Below, piece after piece: positions 30,336 to 38,675 of a stretch of DNA of 53,465 nucleotides. The translations under genes were made by a program, and so were the position numbers. Each line of letters starts with the position of its first letter. The first letter of the stretch is position 1. The notes below the pieces were generated by a model, which was given only the letters and a program-made list of their open reading frames with translations, was not told the origin of the DNA and did not search any database. This DNA comes from Streptomyces jumonjinensis (GTDB taxonomy: Bacteria; Actinomycetota; Actinomycetes; Streptomycetales; Streptomycetaceae): positions 69,770 to 123,234 of the forward strand of contig NZ_VCLA01000181.1 in the NCBI RefSeq assembly GCF_009600885.1. Reading direction: 5' to 3'.

Positions 30336-31562
30336 ATGAGCGCTGCAACCCCTCCCACCGAGCGCCGGGTCTCCGCCCGCGTCGGTGCGATCTCCGAGTC
30401 CGCGACCCTCGCCGTCGACGCCAAGGCCAAGGCCCTCAAGGCCGCCGGGCGCCCGGTGATCGGCTTCGGCGCGGGAGAGCCCGACTTCCCGACGCCCGAC
30501 TACATCGTCGAGGCCGCCGTCGAGGCCTGCCGCACCCCGAAGTACCACCACTACACCCCGGCGGGCGGCCTGCCCGAGCTGAAGAAGGCCATCACGGCGA
30601 AGACCCTGCGCGACTCCGGCTATGAGGTCGACCCGGCGCAGGTGCTGGTGACCAACGGCGGCAAGCAGGCGATCTACGAGGCGTTCGCGGCGATCCTGGA
30701 CCCGGGCGACGAGGTCGTCGTCCCCGCGCCGTACTGGACCACCTACCCCGAGTCGATCCGCCTCGCGGGCGGGGTGCCGGTCGAGGTCGTGGCCGATGAG
30801 ACCACCGGCTACCGCGTCTCCGTCGAGCAGCTGGAGGCGGCCCGCACCGAGCGCACCAAGGTGGTCGTCTTCGTCTCGCCGTCCAACCCGACCGGCGCGG
30901 TCTACAGCCGTGAGGACACCGAGGCGATCGGCCGCTGGGCCGTGGAGCACGGTCTGTGGGTGCTCACCGACGAGATCTACGAGCACCTGGTGTACGGCGA
31001 CGCCGTCTTCACCTCGCTCCCGGCGGTCGTGCCCGAGATCCGCGACAAGTGCCTCGTGGTCAACGGCGTGGCGAAGACGTACGCCATGACCGGCTGGCGC
31101 GTGGGGTGGATCATCGGCCCCAAGGACGTGGTGAAGGCCGCGACCAACCTCCAGTCCCACGCCACCTCGAACGTCTCGAATGTGGCCCAGGCAGCGGCGC
31201 TCGCGGCGGTCTCCGGCGATCTGGAGGCCGTGGCCGCGATGCGGGAGGCGTTCGACCGCCGCCGGCAGACCATCGTGCGGATGCTCAACGAGATCGACGG
31301 CGTCCTCTGCCCGGAGCCCGAGGGCGCGTTCTACGCGTACCCCTCGGTGAAGGCGCTCCTCGGCAAGGAGATCCGGGGGAAGCGTCCCGCGACCTCGGTG
31401 GAGCTGGCGGCGCTGATCCTGGACGAGGCCGAGGTGGCGGTGGTCCCGGGCGAGGCGTTCGGCACCCCCGGCTATCTGCGGCTGTCGTACGCGCTGGGCG
31501 ACGAGGACCTGGTGGAGGGCGTCTCCCGGCTCCAGAAGCTGCTGGCCGAGGCGACTGACTGA
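30336..31562 (+). CDS. aspC: PLP-dependent aspartate/aromatic-type aminotransferase
   Basis: 408 residues from ATG 30336 (MSAATPPTERRVSARVGAIS); an ATG at 30327 is an equal alternative because neither has a strong ribosome site. Class I/II aminotransferase marks are clear: FGAGEPDFPTP, TPAGGLPELKKAI, SNPTGAVYSRED, the cofactor-binding lysine in GVAKTYAMTGWRVGW, and LRLSYALGDEDL. It probably transfers the amino group between aspartate or a similar amino acid and 2-oxoglutarate. It ends in a hairpin terminator, so it is likely a single-gene unit. Confidence 0.93.
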   Translation: MSAATPPTERRVSARVGAISESATLAVDAKAKALKAAGRPVIGFGAGEPDFPTPDYIVEAAVEACRTPKYHHYTPAGGLPELKKAITAKTLRDSGYEVDPAQVLVTNGGKQAIYEAFAAILDPGDEVVVPAPYWTTYPESIRLAGGVPVEVVADETTGYRVSVEQLEAARTERTKVVVFVSPSNPTGAVYSREDTEAIGRWAVEHGLWVLTDEIYEHLVYGDAVFTSLPAVVPEIRDKCLVVNGVAKTYAMTGWRVGWIIGPKDVVKAATNLQSHATSNVSNVAQAAALAAVSGDLEAVAAMREAFDRRRQTIVRMLNEIDGVLCPEPEGAFYAYPSVKALLGKEIRGKRPATSVELAALILDEAEVAVVPGEAFGTPGYLRLSYALGDEDLVEGVSRLQKLLAEATD

Positions 31563-31576
31563 CCCCCTTCCCCGTA

Positions 31577-31610
31577 CGGCGCCACTCCAGCAGGTCCCGG
31601 GGTGGCGCCG
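31577..31610 (+). terminator. Terminator after the aminotransferase gene
   Basis: A 12-bp stem with one mismatch (31577-31588 with 31599-31610) lies 15 bases past the stop. After it, 31629-31658 has two and a half copies of AATCCGATCGGG. Confidence 0.75.
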
Positions 31611-31695
31611 TTCCCGTGTTCGGACGGCAATCCGATCGGGAATCCGATCGGGAATCCGCTTACGTCCCGGACGGCCCGTACGGCAGGATCCGGGG

Positions 31696-32730
31696 ATGGA
31701 GCATGTACGTGACGTAAGCCGGCTACCCAAAGCGCATCTGCATCTGCACTTCACCGGGTCGATGCGCCCGACCACCCTGCTCGAACTGGCCGACAAGTAC
31801 GGCGTTCACCTCCCCGACGCTCTGACCAGCGGTGAGCCGCCCCGGCTGCGCGCCACCGATGAGCGCGGCTGGTTCCGCTTCCAGCGGCTCTACGACATCG
31901 CGCGGTCCTGTCTGCGCACCCCCGACGACATCCGCCGGCTGGTGCGGGAGGCGGCCGAGGAGGACCTCAAGGACGGCTCCGGCTGGCTGGAGATCCAGGT
32001 CGACCCCACCTCGTACGCCCCCATGCTCGGCGGGCTGATCCCCGCGCTGGAGATCATCCTCGACGCCGTGGAGAGCGCCTCCCGGGAGACCGGGCTCGGC
32101 ATCCGGGTGCTGGTGGCCGCCAACCGGATGAAGCACCCGCTGGACGCCCGTACGCTCGCCCGGCTCGCCGTACGGCACGCGGACCGCGGAATCGTCGGCT
32201 TCGGGCTCTCCAACGACGAACGCCGCGGGATGGCCAGGGACTTCGACCGCGCCTTCGCCATCGCACGGGAGGGCGGGCTGCTCGCCGCGCCGCACGGCGG
32301 GGAGCTGAGCGGTCCGGCGTCCGTACGGGACTGTCTGGACGATCTGCGCGCCTCGCGGATCGGGCACGGCGTACGCGCCGCCGAGGACCCCCGGCTGCTG
32401 CGGAAGCTGGCCGAGCGCCAGGTGACCTGCGAGGTGTGCCCGGCGTCCAATGTGGCGCTGGGGGTGTACGAGAAGCCCGAGGACGTGCCGCTGCGCACGC
32501 TGTACGACGCCGGGGTGCCGATGGCGCTGGGCGCGGACGATCCGCTGCTCTTCGGGTCGCGGCTGGCCGCTCAGTACGAGTTCGCCCGGCGGCACCACGA
32601 CTTCACCGACACCGAGCTGGCCGAGCTGGCCCGGCAGTCGGTCCGCGGCTCGGCGGCGCCCGCGCCGGTCCGCGACGGGATGCTCGCCGGGATCGACGAC
32701 TGGCTCAAGGAGGAGCCGACCGGGGTGTGA
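31696..32730 (+). CDS. add: Adenosine deaminase family protein
   Basis: 344 residues. It converts adenosine to inosine, or acts on a related purine nucleoside. Zinc-site motifs are HLHLHFTGSMRP near the N-terminus, APHGGELSGPAS with the catalytic glutamate, RIGHGVRAAEDP and LGADDPLLF with the paired aspartates. CPASNVALGVY is also typical of the family. A weak GGATCCGGGG precedes the ATG. The first motif has a Phe where Leu is usual, so substrate preference may differ. Confidence 0.9.
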   Translation: MEHVRDVSRLPKAHLHLHFTGSMRPTTLLELADKYGVHLPDALTSGEPPRLRATDERGWFRFQRLYDIARSCLRTPDDIRRLVREAAEEDLKDGSGWLEIQVDPTSYAPMLGGLIPALEIILDAVESASRETGLGIRVLVAANRMKHPLDARTLARLAVRHADRGIVGFGLSNDERRGMARDFDRAFAIAREGGLLAAPHGGELSGPASVRDCLDDLRASRIGHGVRAAEDPRLLRKLAERQVTCEVCPASNVALGVYEKPEDVPLRTLYDAGVPMALGADDPLLFGSRLAAQYEFARRHHDFTDTELAELARQSVRGSAAPAPVRDGMLAGIDDWLKEEPTGV

Positions 32731-32808
32731 ATCCGGCCGGCAGGGTGCGGGGGCTTCGGGGTGCTTCGGGCTTGGTGCGGGGCTTCGGGGCTGGGCGGGG
32801 CCCTTGCC

Positions 32809-32993
32809 GGGTGCGGGTGCTTCGGGGTGGGGCTGGGGTGCGGTGTGCTGGGGTCCGGTGTCCGCTCCGGGGTGGTGCCGGGACTCATGATTTACGGCGC
32901 GTTTCCAGTCCCTGTTTGATGGCGGGCCTCCTTTGCGCCACAAAATCACGTTTTACGTCCCGGCACCACCCCTGCGCGGCCCCCTCCCATGAG
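32809..32993. repeat. Duplicated intergenic element, copy B
   Basis: The core 32869-32972 is identical to 8863-8966 and in the same orientation, with 16-bp inverted ends. Flanks match copy A with a few single-base changes from about 32809 to 32993. Both copies follow a plus-strand gene. Confidence 0.85.
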
Positions 32994-33043
32994 ACCTCAA
33001 CCGCCCGCCAGCCGATCCCGGAAGAACCAGCCCGTCCGGCGGC

Positions 33044-33241
33044 CAAAATCAGCCCCTCCGGCGATTGAGGCGCGGGGGTTCGGGGGCTGGCCCCCGACAA
33101 GGGCCCGCGCCCGGCAGGGCGGCTCGCACACAAGATCCAGCCTCGCCAGCGGCGAGCAGGGGCGCAAAATTCAGCCCCGCCGGCGATTGAGGCGCGGGGG
33201 TTCGGGGGCTGGCCCCCGACGAGGGCCCGACGCCGGGCAGG
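33044..33241. repeat. GCGATTGAGG-type repeat, two copies
   Basis: Two copies of about 76 bp (33044-33119 and 33165-33241) contain GGCGATTGAGGCGCGGGGGT and then GGGGGCTGGCCCCC. The copies differ at a handful of positions. This type is scattered in intergenic regions of many Streptomyces. No ORF is supported. Confidence 0.8.
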
Positions 33242-33292
33242 GTAGCCCCCTCCCGCCGCCGGGCGGTGCGCCTGAGCGGCTCGGTTCCCGGG

Positions 33293-34354
33293 TCAGAGGC
33301 TGACGCCGACCGTCACCGGCTCGTTGACCAGGGTGACCCCGAAGGCGTCCCGCACCCCGGCCACGACCTCGCGGGCGAGGGCGAGCAGATCCTCGGTGGT
33401 GGCCTCGCCCCGGTTGGTGAGCGCGAGGGTGTGCTTGGTGGAGATGCGCGCCGGTCCGCTTCCGTACCCCTTGGCGAAGCCCGCCTTGTCGATCAGCCAG
33501 GCCGCCGAGGTCTTGGTCCGTCCGTCTCCGGCCGGGTAGGCGGGCGGGGCCGTCTCCTCGCCGAGGCGCTCGCGGACCCGGTCGAGGAACGCCGCGTACT
33601 GCCCGGCGTCCAGGACGGGGTTGGTGAAGAAGGATCCGGCGGACCATGTGTCGTGGTCGGCGGGGTCCAGGACCATGCCCTTGCCCGCGCGCAGACCGAG
33701 TACGGTCTCGCGGACCGTGGCGAGCTCGGCCCGGCCCCCGGGCTCGACGCCGAGGACCCGGGCGGTCTCCGCGTACCTGACCGGCGCGGAGAGCCCGCCC
33801 GCGTCCTCCAGACCGAAGCGGACGCGCAGCACCACATAGCGCTCGGGGTGCTCCTTGAAACGGCTGTGGCGGTACGAGAACGCGCACTCGGCGTTGGAGA
33901 GGACGACCGTCTCCCCCGCGCGGCGGTCGTAGGCGACGACCTCGGTGATCGTGGCGGAGACCTCCTGGCCGTACGCCCCCACGTTCTGGATCGGCGTGGC
34001 ACCGGCGGAGCCGGGGATTCCGGCGAGGCACTCGATGCCCGCGAGCCCGGCGGCGACCGTATGGGCCACGGCCTCGGTCCACACCTCGCCCGCCGCCAGC
34101 TCCAGCCGTGTGCCGTCGAGGCGGAGGCCCTTGGTCGCGATGCGCAGGGCCGTTCCGTCGAAGCCCTTGTCGCCGATGACCAGATTGCTGCCGCCGCCGA
34201 TGATCAGCAGCGGGGTGCCGCTCTCGTCGGCCTCGCGGACGGCGGCGATCACCTCGTCGTCGGTGACGGCGGTGATGAGCCGGTTCGCGGGGCCGCCGAG
34301 CCGGAAGGTGGTCAGGGGGGCGAGGGGGGCGTCGTGGAGTTCCTGCACGGGCAC
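33293..34354 (-). CDS. murB: UDP-N-acetylenolpyruvoylglucosamine reductase
   Basis: 353 residues. It reduces enolpyruvyl-UDP-GlcNAc to UDP-N-acetylmuramate with NADPH, the second committed step of peptidoglycan precursor synthesis in the cytoplasm. The FAD-binding motifs are GGGSNLVIGD and AGIPGSAGATPIQNVGAYGQEV. The proton-donating serine is in SAGSFFTNP and the late glutamate in LTNRGEAT. Full length. It stands between the MFS exporter and a repeat-filled spacer, apparently on its own. Confidence 0.96.
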   Translation of the reverse strand: MPVQELHDAPLAPLTTFRLGGPANRLITAVTDDEVIAAVREADESGTPLLIIGGGSNLVIGDKGFDGTALRIATKGLRLDGTRLELAAGEVWTEAVAHTVAAGLAGIECLAGIPGSAGATPIQNVGAYGQEVSATITEVVAYDRRAGETVVLSNAECAFSYRHSRFKEHPERYVVLRVRFGLEDAGGLSAPVRYAETARVLGVEPGGRAELATVRETVLGLRAGKGMVLDPADHDTWSAGSFFTNPVLDAGQYAAFLDRVRERLGEETAPPAYPAGDGRTKTSAAWLIDKAGFAKGYGSGPARISTKHTLALTNRGEATTEDLLALAREVVAGVRDAFGVTLVNEPVTVGVSL

Positions 34355-34422
34355 AAGAGTACGGTCAGGGGCGGCCGGCCCCGGGAACCGCCCGTGACCG
34401 GCCGCCCGCCGTGGCGGTCCGC

Positions 34423-35865
34423 TCAGACTGCGGCGGGCGACTGAGCCGCCGGTTCCTTGGGTCGCGCCGGGGTCGCTGTGTCCATGGGCCGTCGCCCGGG
34501 GACGAGCAGCGCGGCCAGTGCGCCGAGCGCGACGGCCCCCGCCCCGGCCCAGAGCGCGGGGACCGTCCCGTCGCTGAAGGCCCGGTCCGACGCGAAGCCG
34601 CCCTGGGCGGCGAAGACCGCGCCCAGCACGGCGACGCCGAGCGCTCCCCCGACCTCGCGCAGGGCGCTGTTGGCTCCCGACGCGATGCCCTGCTCGCCCG
34701 GGGCGACGCTGGACATCACGATGCCCGCCGCCGGCGCGAAGTACAGCGCCATCCCGAACCCGCCGACGATCAGTCCGGGCAGCTGGGACGCATAGCTCAC
34801 GCCCGGCTCCAGCATCAGGGCGAAGAGGGCGAGCCCGGCGGCCTGGAGGGCCAGTCCGGCGACGACCACAGGACGCCCGCCGATCCGGTCCGAGAGATAT
34901 CCGGCCAGCGGCGCGACCAGCAGCGGCATCCCGGTCCAGGGCAGCATCCGCAGCCCTGCCTCGGTCGGCGAGTAACCGGCCACACCTTGGAAGAACTGAC
35001 TGAGCAGAAAGATGGAGCCGAACATGCCGAAGAACATCAGCAGACCCGCCGCGTTGATCCCGAGAAAGGCCCGGTTACGGAAGAGACGCATGGGGAGCAT
35101 GGGGTGGCGGCTGATGCTGCCGTGCCGGATGAACGCCAGCAGAAGGGCCGTCCCCACGGTCAGCCCGCTCAGCACGGAAACGCTGCTCCAGCCCGCCGCA
35201 TGGCCGTTGACCAGGGCGTAGACGATGCCGAAGAGCCCGCCGCTGACGAGCAGGGTGCCGGGGACGTCGAGCCGGGCGTTCGGAGCGTACGACTCCGCCA
35301 GGCGCAGCCGGGCGAGCGGGAGCAGTACCAGACCGATCGGCACATTCAGCCAGAAGATCCACTGCCAGGAGATGTGCTCGGTGAGGCTGCCGCCGATGAG
35401 CGGGCCGCCGGCCACGGCGACGCCGGTCAGCGCGCCGTAGAGGCCGAGGGCCGCGCCCCGGCGGGCGGCGGGGACGGCGGCCGTGAGCAGGGTCAGGGTG
35501 AGCGGCATCATGATCGCGGCGCCGGCCCCCTGGACGGCGCGGGCGGCGATGAGGGCGGTGATGCCCGGGGCGAGCGCGGCGGCGGCCGAGGCCGCCGTGA
35601 AGATCGCCAGTCCCACGGTGAAGAGCCGGCGGCGGCCGAAGCGGTCGCCGAGGGCCGCGCCGAGCATGAGCAGGACGGCGAAGGAGAGGGTGTAGGAGTT
35701 CACCGTCCACTCCAGATCCGTCAGCGCGCCTCCGAGATCCTGGCGGATGGCGGGCAGGGCGGTGGTGACGACGAGATTGTCGAGGGCCGCCATGAATCCG
35801 GCGGCTCCGGTGATGAGAAGCGTCCACGCGGGGGTGGAACGCCGGGTCGCAGTCGGCTGTCGCAT
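34423..35865 (-). CDS. MFS multidrug exporter, 14-helix DHA2 type
   Basis: 480 residues with about 14 hydrophobic helices. Motif A GDRFGRRR lies in the loop after helix 2, helix 1 has the drug-antiporter pattern FMAALDNLVVTTALPAIRQDL, and GGPLIGGSL fits motif C. GGAGGAGTC precedes the ATG. An 18-bp site at 35881-35898 that resembles the TetR promoter site lies 15 bp upstream, so the exporter is probably repressed by the TetR protein encoded just before it. Substrate unknown. Confidence 0.93.
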   Translation of the reverse strand: MRQPTATRRSTPAWTLLITGAAGFMAALDNLVVTTALPAIRQDLGGALTDLEWTVNSYTLSFAVLLMLGAALGDRFGRRRLFTVGLAIFTAASAAAALAPGITALIAARAVQGAGAAIMMPLTLTLLTAAVPAARRGAALGLYGALTGVAVAGGPLIGGSLTEHISWQWIFWLNVPIGLVLLPLARLRLAESYAPNARLDVPGTLLVSGGLFGIVYALVNGHAAGWSSVSVLSGLTVGTALLLAFIRHGSISRHPMLPMRLFRNRAFLGINAAGLLMFFGMFGSIFLLSQFFQGVAGYSPTEAGLRMLPWTGMPLLVAPLAGYLSDRIGGRPVVVAGLALQAAGLALFALMLEPGVSYASQLPGLIVGGFGMALYFAPAAGIVMSSVAPGEQGIASGANSALREVGGALGVAVLGAVFAAQGGFASDRAFSDGTVPALWAGAGAVALGALAALLVPGRRPMDTATPARPKEPAAQSPAAV

Positions 35866-35880
35866 GACTCCTCCAGTAAC

Positions 35881-35898
35881 TTAGCTATTGATCACTAA
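35881..35898 (-). promoter_or_regulatory. TetR operator before the exporter
   Basis: TTAGCTATTGATCACTAA shares TTAG, A and TCACTAA positions with the 18-bp site in the tetR promoter. It lies 15 bases before the exporter start, where binding would block transcription. The rest of the tetR-exporter spacer (35899-36079) shows nothing clear. Confidence 0.7.
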
Positions 35899-36079
35899 CT
35901 TCTCTGCTCATACGGCGGCGCGTGCCACCGGAAAAAACGGGCGAGCCCGCGCCCGGCTGGGGGCTCGGTGTCATCGGGGACCGGAGCTCGGGGTTTCGGG
36001 ATTCCGTGCCCTGATGGAGTGGGGGCGCGGCGGCCGGTCTGCCCCGGGGTCGGCCCAGCCCCGGGACCCGGGCGGACCG

Positions 36080-36673
36080 TCAGGCGCCGGAGTCGGAGTC
36101 GGACCCGGAGTCGCCTTCCCCCATGGCGCGGCCCCCCAGCATGTTCAGCCCGGCCCACACCCGGTGATCCGCCGGAAATCCCAGTGCCACCAGCGCGTTG
36201 ATCAGCATTCCGCAGCCCATGAACAAGGTCGTGTCCCCGGGGTCCCCGCCGAGCGCGATATGCGCCTGATCCCAGATCTCGGCCCACCCCGCCCGGATCG
36301 CCTCGCCGAACTCGTGATCCCCGGCGGCTTCGGCGGACGCCACCGCGACATACACCTGCATCTGCATCAGCAGCCGCTCGCGGTCGTCGATGAGCTCCAT
36401 ATACGCCGCCGCCATCGCCTCCAGCGGAGTGACTCCCGGCCGCCGCTCCAGAGCGTCCGCGAACGCTCTGGGCATCTCTTCGAGACAGCGCTGCGCCGCC
36501 GCGAGGAACAGCTCCCTCTTGTTCTTGAACAGCCGGAAGAGATACGGCTGCGAAACGCCGACCCGCCTGGCGATCGCCTCCGTGGAGGTCCCGTCGTATC
36601 CGCCGCGAGCGAACTCGCTGATCGCGGCGCGGATCACACTCTCGCGCCGTTCCTCCGCACTCATCCTGACCAT
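36080..36673 (-). CDS. TetR-family repressor
   Basis: 197 residues from ATG 36673. The N-terminal HTH is AIARRVGVSQPYLFRLFKNKRELFLAA, and the C-terminal ligand domain (60-190) is not recognisable. The open frame runs to a TTG at 36694, but that would place the promoter and operator inside the gene. With the chosen ATG, the -10 ends eight bases before the start and no Shine-Dalgarno exists, so the mRNA is probably leaderless. It likely represses itself and the downstream exporter through paired 18-bp sites. Confidence 0.9.
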   Translation of the reverse strand: MVRMSAEERRESVIRAAISEFARGGYDGTSTEAIARRVGVSQPYLFRLFKNKRELFLAAAQRCLEEMPRAFADALERRPGVTPLEAMAAAYMELIDDRERLLMQMQVYVAVASAEAAGDHEFGEAIRAGWAEIWDQAHIALGGDPGDTTLFMGCGMLINALVALGFPADHRVWAGLNMLGGRAMGEGDSGSDSDSGA

Positions 36674-36681
36674 GGAAAGTA

Positions 36682-36710
36682 AGTTAGTGACCAATCACTA
36701 TCATCGTCAA
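36682..36710 (-). promoter_or_regulatory. tetR promoter with embedded operator (36684-36701)
   Basis: TTGACG (36705-36710) and CTAACT (36682-36687) are 17 bp apart. The spacer holds TAGTGA-TTGG-TCACTA, a near-perfect inverted repeat and so a typical TetR operator. The start of transcription would fall at or next to the ATG. Confidence 0.75.
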
Positions 36711-36755
36711 GGCCGACACTCCGCACGCCCTGAACACACGGAAGGGGCTACACAT

Positions 36756-36792
36756 GCGGAAGGGCGCCCTCCCTCAGGAGAACGCCCTCCGC
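36756..36792 (-). terminator. Terminator of the hadA-hadB unit
   Basis: A stem of about 10 bp with one bulge (36756-36766 with 36783-36792) lies about 25 bases after the hadB-like stop. Confidence 0.65.
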
Positions 36793-36815
36793 GCGTCAGG
36801 ATCGCGATCCGCCGC

Positions 36816-37244
36816 TCAGCCGAGCTGGACCACCGCACGGGACATGCCCAGCACCTTCGTCCCACCGCTGGTCGCGGTCAGATCGACCCGTACCCGGCCC
36901 TCCTCCAGCAGGGCCCCGACCTTGCCGCTGACCTCGATGACCGCGCCCTTGTCGTCGTTCGGCACCACGACGGGCTTGGTGAAGCGGACTCCGTACTCGA
37001 TCACCGCGCCCGGGTCCCCGACCCAGTCCGTGACGACCCGGATCGCCTCGGCCATGGTGAACATTCCGTGTGCGATCACATCCGGAAGCCCGACCTCAAC
37101 AGCGAACTTCTCGTTCCAGTGAATGGGATTGAAGTCACCCGAGGCGCCTGCATACTGCACCAGTGTGGCGCGATTCACAGTGAAACTCTGCGCCGGCAGT
37201 TCGGTGCCGACCTCGACGTCCGCGTAGGAGATCCTCGCCGTCAT
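36816..37244 (-). CDS. hadB: MaoC-type (3R)-hydroxyacyl dehydratase subunit, HadB-like
   Basis: 142 residues from ATG 37244, which shares its A with the stop codon of the previous gene (TGATG); GAGGAGG lies upstream. The hot-dog fold hydratase motif is intact: GDFNPIHW with Asp and His, then VGLPDVIAHGMF. In mycobacteria HadB is the catalytic half of the FAS-II dehydratase. The same neighbours (rpmG, hadA, secE region) occur there. In Streptomyces, which makes no mycolic acids, the substrate is unclear, perhaps a fatty acyl chain. Confidence 0.88.
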   Translation of the reverse strand: MTARISYADVEVGTELPAQSFTVNRATLVQYAGASGDFNPIHWNEKFAVEVGLPDVIAHGMFTMAEAIRVVTDWVGDPGAVIEYGVRFTKPVVVPNDDKGAVIEVSGKVGALLEEGRVRVDLTATSGGTKVLGMSRAVVQLG

Positions 37245-37696
37245 CACGCCTCCTCGGCGGCGCGCGCCACCAGCTTGGTCCACGCCGTCACCACATGCTC
37301 ACCGGCCTCGTCCCGCACATCGCCGCGGATTTCCACCACATCGTTGCCCGCGAGGGACTTGATGGTCTGGATCGTCGAGACGACGCTCAGCCGGTCACCG
37401 GCCCGCACCGGCCTGACGTAGGAGAAACGCTGATCGCCGTGGACCACCCTGGAGTAATCGAGACCCAACTGCGGATCGCGGATAACCGTTCCAGCAGCCC
37501 GGAAAGTGATCGCGAAGACAAAAGTCGGCGGGGCGATCACATCCGGATGGCCGAGGGCCACCGCGGCTTCCTGATCGGTGTACGCCGGGTTGGCGTCCCC
37601 CACCGCCTCGGCGAATTCGCGGATCTTCTCCCGGCCGACCTCATAGGGCGTGGTGGGCGGATAACTCCGCCCCACGAAGGACTGGTCGAGCGCCAT
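37244..37696 (-). CDS. hadA: MaoC-like dehydratase partner subunit, HadA-like
   Basis: 150 residues from ATG 37696 with AGGAGGGAG upstream; the open frame runs 31 codons further without a ribosome site. It has an FAS1-type N-terminal hot-dog fold (SYPPTTPYEVGREKIREFA). At the hydratase site it reads DANPAYTD, so the catalytic histidine seen in HadB is missing. This fits a non-catalytic, substrate-binding partner. Confidence 0.88.
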   Translation of the reverse strand: MALDQSFVGRSYPPTTPYEVGREKIREFAEAVGDANPAYTDQEAAVALGHPDVIAPPTFVFAITFRAAGTVIRDPQLGLDYSRVVHGDQRFSYVRPVRAGDRLSVVSTIQTIKSLAGNDVVEIRGDVRDEAGEHVVTAWTKLVARAAEEA

Positions 37697-37786
37697 GGCC
37701 TGGCTCCCTCCTGACAGGTTGACGTGTACCGGTTCTCCGGTCCGGGCAGGCCATCCCTCATCGGGCGGGCCGGACCGGTCAAACGA

Positions 37787-37821
37787 CACGAGGCCGCCCC
37801 CTAGCCGGGGGCGGCCTCGTG
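37787..37821 (-). terminator. Terminator after rpmG
   Basis: A 14-bp stem (37787-37800 with 37808-37821) lies 12 bases after the rpmG stop and separates it from hadA. Confidence 0.85.
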
Positions 37822-37832
37822 CACGAGCCTGT

Positions 37833-37997
37833 TTAGCGCGTTTCGCGGTGCGCAGTGTGCGCCTTGCAGCGCGGGCAGTGCTTCTTCATCTCCAGTCGGT
37901 CCGGGTTGTTACGCCGGTTCTTCTTGGTGATGTAGTTCCGCTCCTTGCACTCCACGCAGGCCAGCGTGATCTTCGGGCGGACGTCGGTGGCAGCCAC
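37833..37997 (-). CDS. rpmG: 50S ribosomal protein L33, zinc-binding form
   Basis: 54 residues from GTG 37997 with AAGGAG upstream. It reads AATDVRPKITLACVECKERN and ends CPRCKAHTAHRETR. The two CxxC pairs bind zinc, so this is the C+ type; Streptomyces often hold a Zur-controlled cysteine-free paralogue elsewhere. It follows tRNA-Thr and tRNA-Met on the same strand and is probably co-transcribed with them. Confidence 0.98.
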   Translation of the reverse strand: MAATDVRPKITLACVECKERNYITKKNRRNNPDRLEMKKHCPRCKAHTAHRETR

Positions 37998-38089
37998 GTG
38001 AGTGCTCCTTGGACGGACGGATGGTACGACTATGAACGCATAAAAGAGTAGCCGATCGGAGGACCGACCCCACAATCGGCTACTGTGTG

Positions 38090-38162
38090 TAGCGGTGACC
38101 GGACTTGAACCGGTGACACAGCGATTATGAGCCGCTTGCTCTACCGACTGAGCTACACCGCT
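38090..38162 (-). tRNA. tRNA-Met (CAT)
   Basis: 73 bases, acceptor arms AGCGGTG and CACCGCT fully paired, and anticodon CAT in AGCGGCTCATAATCGCT. The paired first base and the place before rpmG suggest the elongator form. CCA is not encoded. Confidence 0.96.
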
Positions 38163-38208
38163 GCGATACCAGGTCCCCTCACCCGAAGGTGAGGTTCACC
38201 GATATCAG

Positions 38209-38281
38209 AGCCCCAATACGGAATCGAACCGTAGACCTTCTCCTTACCATGGAGACGCTCTACCGACTGAGCTATTGGGGC
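38209..38281 (-). tRNA. tRNA-Thr (GGT)
   Basis: 73 bases, acceptor arms GCCCCAA and TTGGGGC, with anticodon GGT in TCTCCATGGTAAGGAGA. It lies 46 bases before tRNA-Met. Confidence 0.97.
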
Positions 38282-38292
38282 GAGCGATGAAG

Positions 38293-38322
38293 ACATTACA
38301 CGGTCGGCGACCGTTCGCCCAA
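38293..38322 (-). promoter_or_regulatory. Promoter of tRNA-Thr, tRNA-Met and rpmG
   Basis: TTGGGC (38317-38322) and TAATGT (38293-38298) are 18 bp apart on the minus strand, about 11 bases before the tRNA-Thr 5' end. Confidence 0.65.
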
Positions 38323-38675
38323 ATCCGTTTCGTGGCCCGCTGTCCGGCATCGGCCGCAACGCGCCGACAGCCGCCCCGGGATCGGTGGGCCGCACCGCCG
38401 GGGCCGCTTTTCCCCCGGGCGTACCCCGCTCCTCAGGCGCACCCCGTTCCCCGGCACTTCTCAGCGCTCCTCAGCTCTCCTCAGGTGCCTCTCGGCGTCT
38501 CTCGGGGTTTCTCGGTGCTCCTCGGTGCTCCTCGGCCTGTCCCGGCAACCACACCGGTACGACTATTTCGCTCTTCCGCGAAGCGGACCCGCGGCACACC
38601 TAGGCTCGACTCGCGCTGCGTGACATTCCCCACTCTCCGCACGCGGCCCGAGCCGGACCTCCCCGCAGGAGCGCA
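38323..38675. other. Spacer with CTCCTCAG/CTCGG-type low-complexity repeats
   Basis: No gene is supported. From about 38445 to 38545 short pyrimidine-rich units (CTCCTCAG, CTCTCGG, TGCTCCTCGG) recur, two of them as an exact GTGCTCCTCG pair. The promoter of the following amidohydrolase should lie in the last 100 bases. Confidence 0.55.

Noticed and set aside
36674..36694. TTG start for the TetR gene at 36694
   Set aside because: It would place the -10 element and half the operator inside the coding region. The ATG at 36673 gives a normal TetR length.
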